Source of the DNA: Streptococcus urinalis 2285-97
GTDB taxonomy: Bacteria; Bacillota; Bacilli; Lactobacillales; Streptococcaceae
Reading direction: 5' to 3'
Assembly (NCBI RefSeq): GCF_000188055.2
Contig: NZ_AEUZ02000001.1
Coordinates: 1,564,001 to 1,628,000, forward strand
DNA: 64,000 nucleotides
Part shown: one piece after another, positions 9,420-19,273 of the stretch
How the letters are laid out: each line of letters starts with the position of its first letter
How positions within the stretch are numbered: position 1 is the stretch's first letter
Notes under the pieces: generated by a model
What the model was told of the DNA's origin: nothing
The model's database searches: none
Seen by the model: only the letters and a program-made list of their open reading frames with translations
Translations under genes and position numbers: made by a program

Positions 9420-9897
9420 AAGCAGTTAATATCTCTTCTTGTAAAGTAAACATTTCTTTTTCTTCTTCAGGGGTATAGTGATCATAACCATTGATATGTA
9501 AAAAACCATGAACCGCCAAAAATCCCATTTCACGTTCAAATGAATGCCCGTATTCTTGTGCTTGTTCCTTAGCTTTATCAATAGAGATAAACAATTCACC
9601 AATATAAGCATCAAATTCAGACATCATTTCAGCTAGTTCAGGATTATCTGCTAATTCATCTTCATCGATTAATATAGGTGCTTCAGGTTTGTATTCTAAA
9701 CTAATAACATCTGTCGGACGATCCGTATCGCGATATTCTAGATTTAAGGCATGACTTCTTTCATTTGTCACAAAGGTAACAGCCATTTCTTTATCTTCTT
9801 TGCCTGTTTTTTCAGCTGCGAAATTAAGCAACTCTAATGTTTGCTCCATAATCTCTTTCGAAACTTGTCCAGTCTCGTCAAACATCTCTACGTACAT
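9400..9897 (-). CDS. ybeY: endoribonuclease YbeY
   Basis: Zinc-dependent endoribonuclease for 16S rRNA 3'-end maturation and ribosome quality control. The metal-binding motif [11 protein letters not shown] places His130, His134 and His140. Its 165 residues match the family. GGAAGA precedes the ATG, and a TATAAT-like box in the gap to the acetyltransferase suggests that a transcript starts here. Confidence 0.96.
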   Translation of the reverse strand: MYVEMFDETGQVSKEIMEQTLELLNFAAEKTGKEDKEMAVTFVTNERSHALNLEYRDTDRPTDVISLEYKPEAPILIDEDELADNPELAEMMSEFDAYIGELFISIDKAKEQAQEYGHSFEREMGFLAVHGFLHINGYDHYTPEEEKEMFTLQEEILTAYGLTRQ

Positions 9898-9944
9898 TCA
9901 AATCTTCCTTCGTCTAAGTTTGTTTTCATTATACCATAAGATAC

Positions 9945-9970
9945 TTAAAAAAGCAGATTCTCATCTGCTT
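9945..9970 (-). terminator. terminator overlapping the end of the GNAT gene
   Basis: Stem AAGCAGAT-TCTC-ATCTGCTT with a T-run on the minus strand. The stem includes the last codons and stop of the acetyltransferase gene. Confidence 0.65.
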
Positions 9971-10560
9971 GTTTCTGCCTTCTTCGTGAGCTCTAAAGCA
10001 TTAAAATAATCTTCTTTTGTGATTACATAAGTCGCTGATGTAATCAATCGACTAAGATCTTTATCGTCAATTTTATCATATGGCATATTGTGTGAAAATA
10101 ACATACCTGCTTTTTCCATGACTCTCCCAGATGCAGGATTTGCAGTATCATGCTGAGCAATTAATAAATTCATTTTTAGCTCTTCAAAATACAGTTTAAT
10201 AAATGCTTTTGTTGCCTCTGTTGCATAACCTTGATTCCAAAATCGCTTATTCAAACAATAACCTATTTCAGCACGACCAAGGTCAACATTTAGATTTTGC
10301 AAGTCTAATGTTCCAATAAAGGTATCAGACTCTTTTTCCACAATACCATATAAACCTAAAGGTTTTGCAAGATAGATTTTAGCAATCATAGCTTTGGTGT
10401 CGTCAATGGTCTCATTGCGTTTAAAAGCAAATCTAACATTTTCTTCATCTGATGCATACTGAAACATTGCTTGAGCGTCATCTAAAGTTACTGGTCTTAA
10501 AAGTAATCTTGAGGTTTCAAATTGCCTCAATTGACTTAATTTTTCCTCAATGCTTGTCAT
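9961..10560 (-). CDS. GNAT-family N-acetyltransferase (RimJ/RimL-like)
   Basis: Acetyl-CoA-dependent acetyltransferase, 199 residues. It has the RimJ/RimL-type opening FETSRLLLRPVTLDDA, the central FIGTLDL and IGYCLNKRFWNQGYATEA segments that bind acetyl-CoA, and a C-terminal GRVMEKAGM helix. The acceptor is unknown. Its ATG lies inside the last codons of the uracil-DNA glycosylase homologue (14-base overlap), so translation is coupled. Confidence 0.85.
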   Translation of the reverse strand: MTSIEEKLSQLRQFETSRLLLRPVTLDDAQAMFQYASDEENVRFAFKRNETIDDTKAMIAKIYLAKPLGLYGIVEKESDTFIGTLDLQNLNVDLGRAEIGYCLNKRFWNQGYATEATKAFIKLYFEELKMNLLIAQHDTANPASGRVMEKAGMLFSHNMPYDKIDDKDLSRLITSATYVITKEDYFNALELTKKAETSR

Positions 10561-11137
10561 CTTTTTTACCTATTAATTGACTTACTTTCTTTTGTAATTC
10601 AGGGACTAAATCTTTTTCAAACCAAGTATTCTTCTTAAGCCAAATTTGATTTCTTGGCGATGGATGAACTAGTGGTAAGTATTCTGGTAAATAATCCTCA
10701 TAATGCTTTACTGTCTCGGTTAAATTCTTCTTAGCATTTTTTCCAAGATAATGCTTTTGAGCATATTGACCAACAAGTATCGTTAGCTCAACTTCTGGCA
10801 TTTCTTCTTTAAGCTTTGGATGCCATTTTTCGGCAAAGCCTTTACGAGGGGGTAAGTCACCAGATTTTCCCTTTCCTGGATAATAAAAATCCATTGGAAT
10901 AATCCCAAACATATCAGAATGATAGAAAGTTTCTTCGTCAACACCCAACCAATCTCTAAGTCTTTCACCACTTTTATCATTCCAAAATAACCTAGATTCT
11001 TGTGCCTTTATCCCAGGAGCTTGTCCGACAATAATAATCTTGGCACTTTTAGGTGTATAATAAAGGGGCTCAATTCCTTTTTTTGTGTATTCTTTATTTT
11101 GTTCATCATTCATGATTTCTTTAAATAGTTTTGTCAT
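10547..11137 (-). CDS. uracil-DNA glycosylase family protein
   Basis: Member of the uracil-DNA glycosylase superfamily. The substrate-pocket motif GQAPG is near residue 38, and HPSPRN near residue 158 matches the family's second motif. It lacks the iron-sulfur cysteines of families 4 and 5 and is 196 residues long, like uncharacterised streptococcal homologues. Excision of uracil or a related base is inferred from these motifs. GGGAG precedes the ATG. Confidence 0.85.
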   Translation of the reverse strand: MTKLFKEIMNDEQNKEYTKKGIEPLYYTPKSAKIIIVGQAPGIKAQESRLFWNDKSGERLRDWLGVDEETFYHSDMFGIIPMDFYYPGKGKSGDLPPRKGFAEKWHPKLKEEMPEVELTILVGQYAQKHYLGKNAKKNLTETVKHYEDYLPEYLPLVHPSPRNQIWLKKNTWFEKDLVPELQKKVSQLIGKKDDKH

Positions 11138-11150
11138 ATTAACTCCCTTT

Positions 11151-11182
11151 TAAAAAGATAGTCCTTCTTATGAAGGACTATT
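11151..11182 (-). terminator. terminator after phoH
   Basis: Strong stem AGTCCTTC-TTAT-GAAGGACT between the phoH stop and the next gene, with U-rich flanks on both strands. Confidence 0.75.
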
Positions 11183-11190
11183 ATTTTTTT

Positions 11191-12243
11191 CTATTTATCT
11201 TCAATAATCGGATAATTTGTCAACTGTGATTCACCAGAATTTTCTTCTTGTTGAAAACTTCGTGCTACACTTCTATCAGTTTCATAGGCATTAATGATTT
11301 CTGCAACAACTGGGTGTCTAACAACATCTTTTGCTGAAAAATGAATAAAATCAATCTGACTAATTTTCTGTAATTTTTGACTGGCGTCAATTAAACCTGA
11401 TTTAACTTGTCTTGGAAGGTCAATTTGACTTGTATCGCCATTGACAATCATTTTTGAATTAAAACCAAGTCGTGTTAAAAACATTTTCATTTGCATGATT
11501 GTTGTATTTTGTGCTTCATCAAGAATAACAAAAGCATCATCTAACGTTCGACCACGCATATAAGCTAATGGCGCGATTTCAATGATTTCTCGTTCCATTA
11601 ATCTAGTTGTTTGGTCTTTCCCTAATATTTGATACAAGGCATCATAGACAGGCCTTAAATAGGGGTCTACTTTTTCTTTTAAATCTCCAGGTAAAAATCC
11701 TAAACTTTCGCCAGCTTCAACTGCTGGCCTTGTTAAAATAATACGCTTGACCTGTCCTTTTTTCAATGCTGTAACTGCAAGTGTCACAGCTAAGAACGTT
11801 TTCCCAGTCCCAGCAGGTCCAATCCCAAAAACCACATCGTGTTTTTTTACACTGTCTACGTAAACTTTCTGACCTAGTGTTTTGACTCTGATTGGCTTTC
11901 CATAGTGATCTTTTATTATTTCTTCTTCATACAGTGCAACAAATTTATCAATTTGTCCACTTTTAACCATATTTAAAGCAGTAACAACATCTGATGTATT
12001 CATTAGCATTCCACGATTAACAAGAACTAATAATGCTTGGATGGTTAACTGTGCATATTCTAAGGATTGTTGATCATCAGATAGAATTTGAACACGCTCT
12101 GTACGTGCATGTATAATCACATCTAAATTTTCTTCAATTAGTTTTAAATGACGTTCATTTGTTCCAAATAAGGCCAAAACATCATCTGGATGATTTAAGA
12201 CGATTTCAGTTGAATACTCTTGCAAATAGAGTCCCTCTTTCAT
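11191..12243 (-). CDS. phoH: PhoH-like ATPase
   Basis: Cytoplasmic P-loop ATPase related to the N-terminal half of superfamily I helicases, linked in other bacteria to ybeY and RNA metabolism. Walker A GPAGTGKT is at residues 142-149 and Walker B is VILDEAQN. I start at the ATG at 12243; an in-frame TTG one codon earlier is possible. A TATAAT box ends only 14 bases before the ATG, so the mRNA leader would be very short, about 8 nt. Confidence 0.93.
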   Translation of the reverse strand: MKEGLYLQEYSTEIVLNHPDDVLALFGTNERHLKLIEENLDVIIHARTERVQILSDDQQSLEYAQLTIQALLVLVNRGMLMNTSDVVTALNMVKSGQIDKFVALYEEEIIKDHYGKPIRVKTLGQKVYVDSVKKHDVVFGIGPAGTGKTFLAVTLAVTALKKGQVKRIILTRPAVEAGESLGFLPGDLKEKVDPYLRPVYDALYQILGKDQTTRLMEREIIEIAPLAYMRGRTLDDAFVILDEAQNTTIMQMKMFLTRLGFNSKMIVNGDTSQIDLPRQVKSGLIDASQKLQKISQIDFIHFSAKDVVRHPVVAEIINAYETDRSVARSFQQEENSGESQLTNYPIIEDK

Positions 12244-12301
12244 CAATTATTTTCTTCATTATAACAAAAATAAGAAACATTTAAAAATATTAATCCATTT
12301 G

Positions 12302-12329
12302 AAAAAGAAGAGATATGATCTCTTCTTTT
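12302..12329 (-). terminator. terminator after oleate hydratase
   Basis: Nine-pair stem AGAAGAGAT-ATG-ATCTCTTCT followed by T-rich sequence, just past the ohyA stop. Confidence 0.75.
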
Positions 12330-12333
12330 ATAG

Positions 12334-14103
12334 TCATGATATAAGATGAGCTTCTTTTAAAAGTTCCTCAATATAGGTTCCTCTAATTTTCTTCATTCCA
12401 ATTTTTTCAATTAATCCTGGAATTGGTAAGTCTTCCACAGATTTTTTGTCATTGAGATAATACATTGCTTTTAATAACTCACGAATATCATAAGCTGAAT
12501 TAAAGACTTCTGGAACACCACGATCTACGTTTAACAAAGTATAAACAGATTCCATGGCTGTACGGATTGAATATTCAGTTGTAAAAACGGTATCTCGTGT
12601 TGGTGATTCAGCAAAATTACCGATAAAAGCTAAGTTAACAGAGCCGTCTGGAATGATTTTTGGTCTATCACCTTTTAATCTAGGCATGAAGTAACTTGTG
12701 ATATAAGGCATGTATACTGGATTTGTGTTGACGTATTTTTGGTCAGACAAATCATGAATTTTCATTTCTGGAACACCTAAATGATAAAGCCATTCTTCAG
12801 TGATTTCACGACCTGTACATTCTTCAATTGGTTTTTTAATATAGTTTCCGTCTTTATTTGAATATAGTCCATATATCCAAACAATGGTTTCATTTTCTTT
12901 TTGTTCTTTAAAATGTGGTTGACGGTGAATTGCAAAGCTCATCATCCAATTTGAGTCTGTAATCGTTACGATACCACCAGTATTTACCTTACCATCATGC
13001 AAATCACGATGTGTTAAACGCTCAATATAAGGTTCTATTGCTGGGTCTTTGATTGTCGCTGTTGCAGAAACAAACCAAGATTCTTTTGGTAAGTCTTTAT
13101 AAAAGACTTTTGGATGACCAAATTCATCAGATTGAGCAGCAAGATTTTCCCATAGATTCCAAGAACCCCCTAGATCTGTATTTGGTTTTGCCACTGTGTC
13201 ATGACTACCATAGTTAGTGCTTTCTGTGATAGAACCATTGGTTACAAATACTAAATCATCTGGTGTTAATGAAATGGTTTTTCGTTCACCACCAACTGTG
13301 AGAAGTAATTCTTTGGCAACTTTTTTACCGTCTTTAAAATCAACCTTGATGTTATTAACTTTGGTATCAAATTGTACATCAACATTATGTGATTCCAAGT
13401 AAGCGATGATAGGTTTAACCATAGAATCATATTGGTTGTACTTATTGAATTTAAGTGAGGTAAAGTCTGGAAGTCCTGAAATATGATGAATGAAACGCAT
13501 TGCATAGCGACGCATTTCAACTGCAGAATGCCATTTTTCAAATGCAAACATAGTTGCCCAATATGCCCAAAAATTACTCTTAAAGAATTCAGCTGAGAAG
13601 ACATCTTCAATTGTTTTATCACCTAATGATTCTTCGGTTTGCATGACAAGTTTCACAAGCTCGTTTGAATGTTTTCCAAGTGTAAACAAACCATCATCAT
13701 CCAAGCGATTTCCACGATTATGGATTAAACGACAATTTGAAGAATTAGGATCTTCTTTATCCAACCAATAATACTCATCTAAATAAGATGCCCCTGGCAC
13801 TTCTAATGACGGAATTGAACGATACATGTCCCACATACATTCAAAATGGTTTTCCATTTCACGGCCACCACGCGTGACAAAACCAATATCCGGTTTTTGA
13901 ATACCGTCTAAAGAGCCACCAGATAATGGTAATTCTTCTAAAATATGAATTTTTTCACCTGCCATTTGACCATCTCGAATCATAAAGACTGCTGCGGCTA
14001 ATCCAGCCAAGCCAGATCCAACAATATAAGCAGATTTTTCCTCTACTCCAGCAGGTTTTTTAGGTCTTGCAAAAGCCTCGTAATTTCCATTACTATAATA
14101 CAT
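12334..14103 (-). CDS. ohyA: oleate hydratase (myosin-cross-reactive antigen family)
   Basis: FAD-dependent enzyme that adds water to the cis-9 double bond of oleate and linoleate to give 10-hydroxy fatty acids. In streptococci this detoxifies host fatty acids. The N-terminal dinucleotide-binding motif [10 protein letters not shown] is at about residues 29-38, and the family block [14 protein letters not shown] follows near residue 110. The length, 589 residues, is that of streptococcal homologues once called the 67-kDa myosin-cross-reactive antigen. AGGAGG precedes the ATG. It appears monocistronic. Confidence 0.95.
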   Translation of the reverse strand: MYYSNGNYEAFARPKKPAGVEEKSAYIVGSGLAGLAAAVFMIRDGQMAGEKIHILEELPLSGGSLDGIQKPDIGFVTRGGREMENHFECMWDMYRSIPSLEVPGASYLDEYYWLDKEDPNSSNCRLIHNRGNRLDDDGLFTLGKHSNELVKLVMQTEESLGDKTIEDVFSAEFFKSNFWAYWATMFAFEKWHSAVEMRRYAMRFIHHISGLPDFTSLKFNKYNQYDSMVKPIIAYLESHNVDVQFDTKVNNIKVDFKDGKKVAKELLLTVGGERKTISLTPDDLVFVTNGSITESTNYGSHDTVAKPNTDLGGSWNLWENLAAQSDEFGHPKVFYKDLPKESWFVSATATIKDPAIEPYIERLTHRDLHDGKVNTGGIVTITDSNWMMSFAIHRQPHFKEQKENETIVWIYGLYSNKDGNYIKKPIEECTGREITEEWLYHLGVPEMKIHDLSDQKYVNTNPVYMPYITSYFMPRLKGDRPKIIPDGSVNLAFIGNFAESPTRDTVFTTEYSIRTAMESVYTLLNVDRGVPEVFNSAYDIRELLKAMYYLNDKKSVEDLPIPGLIEKIGMKKIRGTYIEELLKEAHLIS

Positions 14104-14234
14104 AAACTGACCTCCTAAGGTTAATTAAAGCACTTTCACTTTACTAACTTCATTCTACTCTTTATAAGATTATTGAACTAATGAAAACCTTCAATTTCCA
14201 ATACAAATAGACATTTTTAGACATTTCGTCCAAA

Positions 14235-14269
14235 TAAAAAAGCAACCAATACCAAATGGTTGCTTTTTA
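14235..14269 (-). terminator. terminator after yozE
   Basis: AAAAAGCAACCA ... TGGTTGCTTTTT inverted repeat between yozE and oleate hydratase. Confidence 0.75.
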
Positions 14270-14275
14270 GATTAA

Positions 14276-14497
14276 TTAATGTCCAAGATATTCTTCCCAA
14301 ATGGTATCAAATTGCCCAAGGTTGAATGAAAAACTAGCTTCATCTTCTAGATAACGACTAATTGTTTCAAAATCATCTGTATGCTTTGGAAATGTTGTTT
14401 CATCAAAAACTAAATCAGCCAAAATGGCTACCGGTTGATTTGATTTTGGATTTCTCTGAGTCATTAACCATGTGTAAAATGATTTTCTCAATGCCAA
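14276..14497 (-). CDS. yozE: YozE-family SAM-like fold protein
   Basis: Small acidic protein of the YozE/UPF0346 family, 73 residues, with the hallmark [11 protein letters not shown] near the N-terminus and the later [16 protein letters not shown] segment. The function is unknown; the fold is SAM-like and may bind nucleic acid or protein. It overlaps the msrA 3' end by 10 bases, so the two are coupled, a pairing conserved in streptococci. Confidence 0.88.
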   Translation of the reverse strand: MALRKSFYTWLMTQRNPKSNQPVAILADLVFDETTFPKHTDDFETISRYLEDEASFSFNLGQFDTIWEEYLGH

Positions 14498-14997
14498 TTC
14501 TCCTCTAAAAAATCATGTCTAATTTTACTACTCAAAGCATATCGTTCTGGGTTTGTACGGTAAAAGCCTTGATGGTATTCTTCTGCTTCATAAAAAGGTT
14601 GAGCTGGTTCAATTTTTGTAACGATTGGTTCTTCAAATCGACCTGAATTCTGTAACTTTTCTTTTGAAGCTTCTGCAATTTGACGCTGATTATCATTAAA
14701 ATAATAAATGACGGGCCTGTAATTATCACCACGATCTTCAAATTGCCCAAAAGCATCAGTTGGATCAGTTTGTTGCCAATAAAGTGATACTAAATCATCA
14801 TAGCTTATTTTTTCAGGATCAAAAATTATTTCTACGGCTTCAGTATGTCCCGTTGTTTTTGAACAAACCTGTTCATAGGTGGGATTTGGAACATGTCCAC
14901 CAGTATAACCACTCCTTACTGATAAAATACCATCTTGTTCTTCAAAGGGTTGTACCATACACCAAAAACAACCACCTGAAAATATAGCTCTTTCCAT
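14488..14997 (-). CDS. msrA: peptide methionine-S-sulfoxide reductase
   Basis: Reduces the S-epimer of methionine sulfoxide in oxidised proteins using thioredoxin. The catalytic Cys10 lies in GCFWC with Cys13 nearby, followed by the family blocks GYTGG and YHQGFY. The length is 169 residues, a single-domain MsrA without a fused MsrB. AAGGAG precedes the ATG. The overlap with yozE implies one transcript. Confidence 0.95.
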   Translation of the reverse strand: MERAIFSGGCFWCMVQPFEEQDGILSVRSGYTGGHVPNPTYEQVCSKTTGHTEAVEIIFDPEKISYDDLVSLYWQQTDPTDAFGQFEDRGDNYRPVIYYFNDNQRQIAEASKEKLQNSGRFEEPIVTKIEPAQPFYEAEEYHQGFYRTNPERYALSSKIRHDFLEENWH

Positions 14998-15079
14998 ACA
15001 AACTCCTTACCTGAAATGAATTACGATTATTGTAACAAAAAATAGTTTTCTTGTCAGTTCTGACTTGCACTTGATTTCA

Positions 15080-15104
15080 AAAAAGAAGACTCTAAAGCCT
15101 TCTT
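15080..15104 (-). terminator. weak terminator after cvfB
   Basis: AAGAAG ... CTTCTT stem with a T-run on the minus strand right after the cvfB stop. Confidence 0.45.
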
Positions 15105-15957
15105 AGATCAGTTCAGTTCCTGTTTGATCTTGTTTAATCCTTTTAGCCTTCATTAGACCACCTAAAGCTTTTTTAAATTGACCTTTAGAAATACCAAATG
15201 TTGCTTTGATATCCTCTGGGCTAGACTTATCGTTTAGAGTCATAAATCCACCATTTGTCTCGAGATAAGTGAGTATCATTTGTGAATCATTTTCAAGCAT
15301 TTCAAATGATCGAGGTTTTAGTGAAAGATTTAATGTCCGATCAATATCTCTAAAACCAATGACTCTAGCATCTAAAACCTGTCCTAAACGTGGTTCAGAA
15401 AATCTCTCACTTGGATGGATAAATCCCAACATATTATTTTCAGGGAGGTATACAAAAGTTCCAGATAACTTGAGACGATAGACAATAGCTGGCCAATTTT
15501 GATTTTGCATATTGTTATAAGCTGGTCTAGCCATTTTTAAGAAAACTTCTGGTTCTGCTGGGTGTCCCCAAATTCTATCTTTTTTATCAACACTAAGTCT
15601 AATGTATAGTTGATCTCCTTTTTTAGGCCATAGTTCCTTAATCTCAGGTAAGATATCTAAAGAGACCACAATTTCTTTATCTGGAATACCTGTATCAACA
15701 AAAACGCCCAAGTCTTTCCGTACTTCTGTAACTGTTCCCCAGCCATATGAATCTTGACGACTTTTTATATCTTTTGTGGTTAACCGATGTTTTTGCTTCA
15801 TATCAAGATAAGCAAAACCTTTAACCATATCTCCAATCTGATGTTCACCTTCATTTTTATCTAATGAAAAGGTAATCCCATCTTTTTGCACAAAATAGTG
15901 GCTTTCATTTTGGTCAATAATAAGTCCTGTAATGATAGTTGCTAATAAACTTGTCAT
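15103..15957 (-). CDS. cvfB: CvfB/YitL-type S1-domain RNA-binding protein
   Basis: RNA-binding virulence regulator family, 284 residues: S1-like domains in the first ~210 residues (for example VFVDTGIPDKEI and NMLGFIHPSER) and a winged-helix C-terminus (about 220-284). In staphylococci and streptococci the family affects exoprotein expression. I start at MTSLLATI because GGAAGA lies right before it. It follows frr downstream, but a terminator separates them. Confidence 0.9.
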   Translation of the reverse strand: MTSLLATIITGLIIDQNESHYFVQKDGITFSLDKNEGEHQIGDMVKGFAYLDMKQKHRLTTKDIKSRQDSYGWGTVTEVRKDLGVFVDTGIPDKEIVVSLDILPEIKELWPKKGDQLYIRLSVDKKDRIWGHPAEPEVFLKMARPAYNNMQNQNWPAIVYRLKLSGTFVYLPENNMLGFIHPSERFSEPRLGQVLDARVIGFRDIDRTLNLSLKPRSFEMLENDSQMILTYLETNGGFMTLNDKSSPEDIKATFGISKGQFKKALGGLMKAKRIKQDQTGTELI

Positions 15958-15992
15958 ATTTTCTTCCATTTCTAGTTCTTATAAGGTTTTAA

Positions 15993-16023
15993 GAAAAAAA
16001 GAGAAGCAGTAAAAACTGCTTCC
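15993..16023 (-). terminator. terminator after frr
   Basis: GAAGCAGT-AAAA-ACTGCTTC stem followed on the minus strand by TCTTTTTTT. Confidence 0.8.
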
Positions 16024-16033
16024 AACTACTTTC

Positions 16034-16591
16034 TTAAACAGAAAGTAACTCTTCTTCTTTGTCTGCAGTCATTTTATCAATATGCTTAACTGCTTCATCA
16101 GTTGCTTTTTGAATATCTTTTTCTAGAGATTTCAGTTCATCTTCAGTAATTTCTTTATCTTTTTCTTGTTTTTTAGCCTCATCCATAGCATCACGACGGA
16201 TATTACGAATAGCAATTTTAGCATTTTCACCGATTTTTTTAACTTCTTTAGCTAAATCTTTACGTGTTTCTTCTGTCAAGGCTGGAATGACCAAACGAAT
16301 CACTGAGCCATCATTTGCTGGATTAATACCTAAATCAGATTCATTAATAGCACGCTCAATATCTTTAATAGAAGATTTATCAAATGGTGAAATCAAAAGA
16401 ACTCTTGCTTCTGGAACAGTAATTGAAGCAAGTTGATTCAATGGTGTTGGAGCACCATAATAGTCAACTTGAATTCTGTCTAATAGACTTGCATTGGCAC
16501 GACCAGCGCGAATACTTGCATATTCACGTGATAGTGATTGATGCGATTGCTCAAAGCGTTCATTAGCTTTTTCAATAATTGCATTTGCCAT
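16034..16591 (-). CDS. frr: ribosome recycling factor
   Basis: Splits the post-termination ribosome with EF-G. It is 185 residues, with the typical three-helix-bundle sequence and the [14 protein letters not shown] block near residue 25. A coiled, charged C-terminal third is visible ([13 protein letters not shown]). It follows pyrH by 24 bases in the conserved pyrH-frr operon. Confidence 0.97.
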   Translation of the reverse strand: MANAIIEKANERFEQSHQSLSREYASIRAGRANASLLDRIQVDYYGAPTPLNQLASITVPEARVLLISPFDKSSIKDIERAINESDLGINPANDGSVIRLVIPALTEETRKDLAKEVKKIGENAKIAIRNIRRDAMDEAKKQEKDKEITEDELKSLEKDIQKATDEAVKHIDKMTADKEEELLSV

Positions 16592-16615
16592 AATATAAAT
16601 TTCTCCTCTTTTCCC

Positions 16616-17344
16616 TTATTCAGATGTTTTATTTGAAACAGTTGTTCCAATATGTTCTCCAAAAACAACACGTTTGATGTTTCCAGGTTCGTTCATATTA
16701 AAGACAACAAGGTCAATATCATTATCCATAGATAATGTTGATGCTGTTGCATCCATAATTTTTAATCCACGTTTGATAACTTCACCATGTGTTAATTCAT
16801 CAAATTTAACTGCATTGGCATCTTTTCTTGGATCAGCATTATAGACACCATCAACGCCATTTTTTGCCATAAGGATAGCGTCAGCTTCAATTTCAGCTGC
16901 ACGTAGTGCTGCCGTTGTATCCGTTGAAAAATAAGGCGATCCAATTCCAGCACCAAAAACCACGATACGATTTTTTTCAAGATGACGAAGTGCACGTCCT
17001 CTAATATAAGGTTCAGCAACATTTTGCATTGGAATAGCAGTCTGTACTCTTGTATCTACTCCATATTGTTGTAAACTATCAGCCATGACAAGTGCATTCA
17101 TTACCGTACCAAGCATTCCTGTATAGTCTGCTTGAACTCTATCCATACCAGCTTCTGCAGCAGGCTCGCCACGCCATAGATTTCCCCCACCAATAACAAG
17201 TGCCACTTGAACTCCTGATGATTGTACTTCAGCGATTTCTTTAGCTATGGCTTGGACTGTAGGTAAGTCAATGCCGACACCTTTTTCACCAGCTAGGGCT
17301 TCACCAGATAACTTTATTAAAATGCGTTGATATTTAGGTTCCAC
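16616..17344 (-). CDS. pyrH: UMP kinase
   Basis: Hexameric bacterial UMP kinase that makes UDP from UMP, of the amino-acid-kinase fold and unrelated to eukaryotic UMP-CMP kinase. The N-terminal KLSGEAL and IGGGNLWRG motifs bind ATP and UMP. The product is 242 residues. Translation starts at GTG with AAGGAG upstream. First gene of pyrH-frr. Confidence 0.97.
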   Translation of the reverse strand: MEPKYQRILIKLSGEALAGEKGVGIDLPTVQAIAKEIAEVQSSGVQVALVIGGGNLWRGEPAAEAGMDRVQADYTGMLGTVMNALVMADSLQQYGVDTRVQTAIPMQNVAEPYIRGRALRHLEKNRIVVFGAGIGSPYFSTDTTAALRAAEIEADAILMAKNGVDGVYNADPRKDANAVKFDELTHGEVIKRGLKIMDATASTLSMDNDIDLVVFNMNEPGNIKRVVFGEHIGTTVSNKTSE

Positions 17345-17445
17345 GTTATTATCTCCTTATTTTGTCTTTACTATTCTACCATAAAAGACATATTTTTAAT
17401 AGATAGATACTGCCATAAAAAAGAATTTCTGAACTTCTTTAAAAA

Positions 17446-17475
17446 ATAAAAAGCTATCCATTGGATAGCTTTTTA
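17446..17475 (-). terminator. terminator after rplA
   Basis: AAAGCTATCC ... GGATAGCTTT stem ending the rplK-rplA transcript. Confidence 0.8.
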
Positions 17476-17482
17476 AATATTT

Positions 17483-18172
17483 TTAGAATGAACTTGGATC
17501 AACTTTGATACCAACACCTTGAGTTGTTGTAAGTGTTACATTTGTCATGTAAGTTCCTTTTGCAGTTGATGGTTTTGCTTTAACCATAACATCGTTGAAT
17601 GCTTTAAAGTTTTCAACTAATTTTTCAGTTTCAAATGAAACTTTACCAATGATTGCTTGAACATTACCAGCTTTGTCTGCACGGTAAGTAATTTTACCAC
17701 CTTTTGATTCTTCAACTGCTTTTGCAACATCCATAGTTACTGTACCAGTTTTAGGGTTTGGCATCAAGTTACGTGGTCCAAGGACACGTCCAAGACGTCC
17801 AACGATAGCCATCATATCTGGTGTTGCAATAACAACATCAAAATCAAGCCATCCACCGTTGATTTTAGCAACTAAATCATCTTCACCAACGAAGTCTGCT
17901 CCAGCAGCTTTAGCTTCTTCAGCTTTAGCACCACGTGCAAAAACAAGTACACGTTGTGTTTTACCAGTACCGTTTGGCAATACCATTGCTCCACGGATTT
18001 GTTGGTCAGCCTTACGAACATCAATGTTTAATTTATATGCAACTTCAACAGAAGCATCAAATTTTGCGAAGTTTGTTTCTTGTGCGAGTGCTACAGCTTC
18101 TTCTACGCTGTATGCTTTTGTACTGTCAACTTTTTCAAGAGCAGCACGCATTTGTTTGCTTTTTTTAGCCAT
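17483..18172 (-). CDS. rplA: 50S ribosomal protein L1
   Basis: Large-subunit protein of the L1 stalk and translational repressor of its own operon in other bacteria. It is 229 residues, the family length, with the conserved [10 protein letters not shown] segment near residue 127 and an intact C-terminus. AAGGAG is upstream. It follows rplK by 106 bases that hold a possible regulatory hairpin. Confidence 0.98.
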   Translation of the reverse strand: MAKKSKQMRAALEKVDSTKAYSVEEAVALAQETNFAKFDASVEVAYKLNIDVRKADQQIRGAMVLPNGTGKTQRVLVFARGAKAEEAKAAGADFVGEDDLVAKINGGWLDFDVVIATPDMMAIVGRLGRVLGPRNLMPNPKTGTVTMDVAKAVEESKGGKITYRADKAGNVQAIIGKVSFETEKLVENFKAFNDVMVKAKPSTAKGTYMTNVTLTTTQGVGIKVDPSSF

Positions 18173-18191
18173 TATAAAATTCTCCTTGTAA

Positions 18192-18227
18192 TGTGGTCAT
18201 ATCGATTTGATTTAAAATCTCCCACGT
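18192..18227 (-). promoter_or_regulatory. possible L1-binding motif between rplK and rplA
   Basis: On the minus strand GTGGGAG is followed about 20 bases later by ACCACA, then AAGGAG and the rplA start. The same GTGGGAG ... ACCACA arrangement occurs ahead of rplK. A second L1 target is a plausible reading, but the inner stem differs. Confidence 0.35.
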
Positions 18228-18278
18228 CACTCATCAAATTATGATGAAGTCTTGCGGGTAATAGGTTTCAAAAACTGA

Positions 18279-18704
18279 TTAATCAGCTACTGTGAATCCC
18301 ATAGAACGAGCAGTACCTTCGATCATACGCATTGCAGACTCAATGTTTGCAGCGTTTAAATCTGGCATTTTAGTTTCAGCAATTTCTTGTACTTGAGCAC
18401 GAGTAACTGATGCAACTTTAGTTTTGTTAGGTGTACCTGAACCTTTTTGAACACCTGCAGCTTTTTTCAAAAGAACAGCAGCTGGTGGTGTTTTAGTAAT
18501 AAAATCAAATGATTTATCTTCATAAACTGAGATAACAACTGGGATGATCATACCAGCTTGATCAGCTGTACGAGCGTTAAATTCTTTAGTGAATCCCATG
18601 ATGTTAATACCTGCTTGACCTAGAGCTGGTCCAACTGGTGGAGCTGGAGTTGCTTTACCAGCAGGGATTTGAAGTTTTACAAGTTTTTCGACTTTTTTAG
18701 CCAT
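18279..18704 (-). CDS. rplK: 50S ribosomal protein L11
   Basis: Binds the GTPase-associated region of 23S rRNA. The 141 residues carry the N-terminal proline-rich [13 protein letters not shown] and the C-terminal RNA-binding domain. The start at MAKKVEKL has AGGAGG eight bases upstream; an in-frame extension to 18785 runs through the leader hairpin and is not coding. First gene of rplK-rplA. Confidence 0.98.
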   Translation of the reverse strand: MAKKVEKLVKLQIPAGKATPAPPVGPALGQAGINIMGFTKEFNARTADQAGMIIPVVISVYEDKSFDFITKTPPAAVLLKKAAGVQKGSGTPNKTKVASVTRAQVQEIAETKMPDLNAANIESAMRMIEGTARSMGFTVAD

Positions 18705-18722
18705 TTTTAAAAATCCTCCTGT

Positions 18723-18760
18723 TGTGGTTTTGGCGGTAATTAAGATTTTTACCTCCCACA
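18723..18760 (-). promoter_or_regulatory. L1-type autoregulatory leader of rplK
   Basis: The mRNA leader can fold with an outer stem TGTGG/CCACA and an inner stem GGTAA/TTACC, separated by an asymmetric internal loop (GA on one side, GCCAAAA on the other). This shape resembles known L1-binding sites on L11-operon mRNA. It lies just upstream of the ribosome site. Confidence 0.5.
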
Positions 18761-18860
18761 GATATGCTAGTGCATACCTTACCATTATACTTGATTTTTA
18801 AAATTTTGCAAGTAATATTCTTTGTTTTAATTATTTTTTCTATATAATCTTATTGTATTA

Positions 18861-18889
18861 TTTACAAGAGTTTCGTTTGAGTATAAAAT
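18861..18889 (+). promoter_or_regulatory. promoter of the DUF3397 gene (candidate leaderless start)
   Basis: TTTACA, a 17-base spacer, then TAAAAT. The -10 box ends six bases before the ATG at 18896, and no Shine-Dalgarno sequence is present, so transcription should begin at or next to the start codon. Confidence 0.55.
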
Positions 18890-18895
18890 AGACTT

Positions 18896-19246
18896 ATGCT
18901 TATATACAAATTGATGGCTTTGGCCTTTTTAATACTGACACCTATTTTTTCATATGTTATCGTATCAATGTTCAAATTAAATCGATATGGATTGAAATTT
19001 CCTGATACTACATTGCCTTTATACGCACTAGAAATCATTATTGTTTCAGCTAAATTTTTCACACATAGTCTACTGCCTTATTATGTCATTATTAAGTCAA
19101 TCTTAGCTATCACAATTGCTAGCCTTATTCTACGAAAAGGACAGCATTTCTCTTATCATCGCTTCTTAAAGTTATTTTGGCGTTCAGGTTTTCTAATTAC
19201 CGCAGTCTTTTATTTAGGCCTTGTCATTTTAGTTTTTATCATCTAA
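18896..19246 (+). CDS. DUF3397-family membrane protein
   Basis: Small membrane protein of the DUF3397 family, 116 residues with four predicted helices (about residues 3-22, 38-58, 62-80 and 95-115). The function is unknown. It is divergent from rplK and convergent with ftsK, with a shared terminator between. There is no ribosome site before its ATG; the promoter -10 ends six bases upstream, suggesting a leaderless message. Confidence 0.8.
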   Translation: MLIYKLMALAFLILTPIFSYVIVSMFKLNRYGLKFPDTTLPLYALEIIIVSAKFFTHSLLPYYVIIKSILAITIASLILRKGQHFSYHRFLKLFWRSGFLITAVFYLGLVILVFII

Positions 19247-19273
19247 AAAAGCTGAGAAATCTCAGCTTTTTTT
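19245..19273. terminator. bidirectional terminator, DUF3397 / ftsK
   Basis: GCTGAG-AAAT-CTCAGC with A-runs on the left and T-runs on the right; serves both convergent genes. Confidence 0.8.

Noticed and set aside
17859..18191. Plus-strand frames of 77-110 codons opposite rplA
   Set aside because: Shadows of the strongly biased codon use of rplA.
18705..18785. N-terminal extension of rplK
   Set aside because: This is the L1-type leader hairpin and ribosome site; L11 starts at MAKKVEKL.
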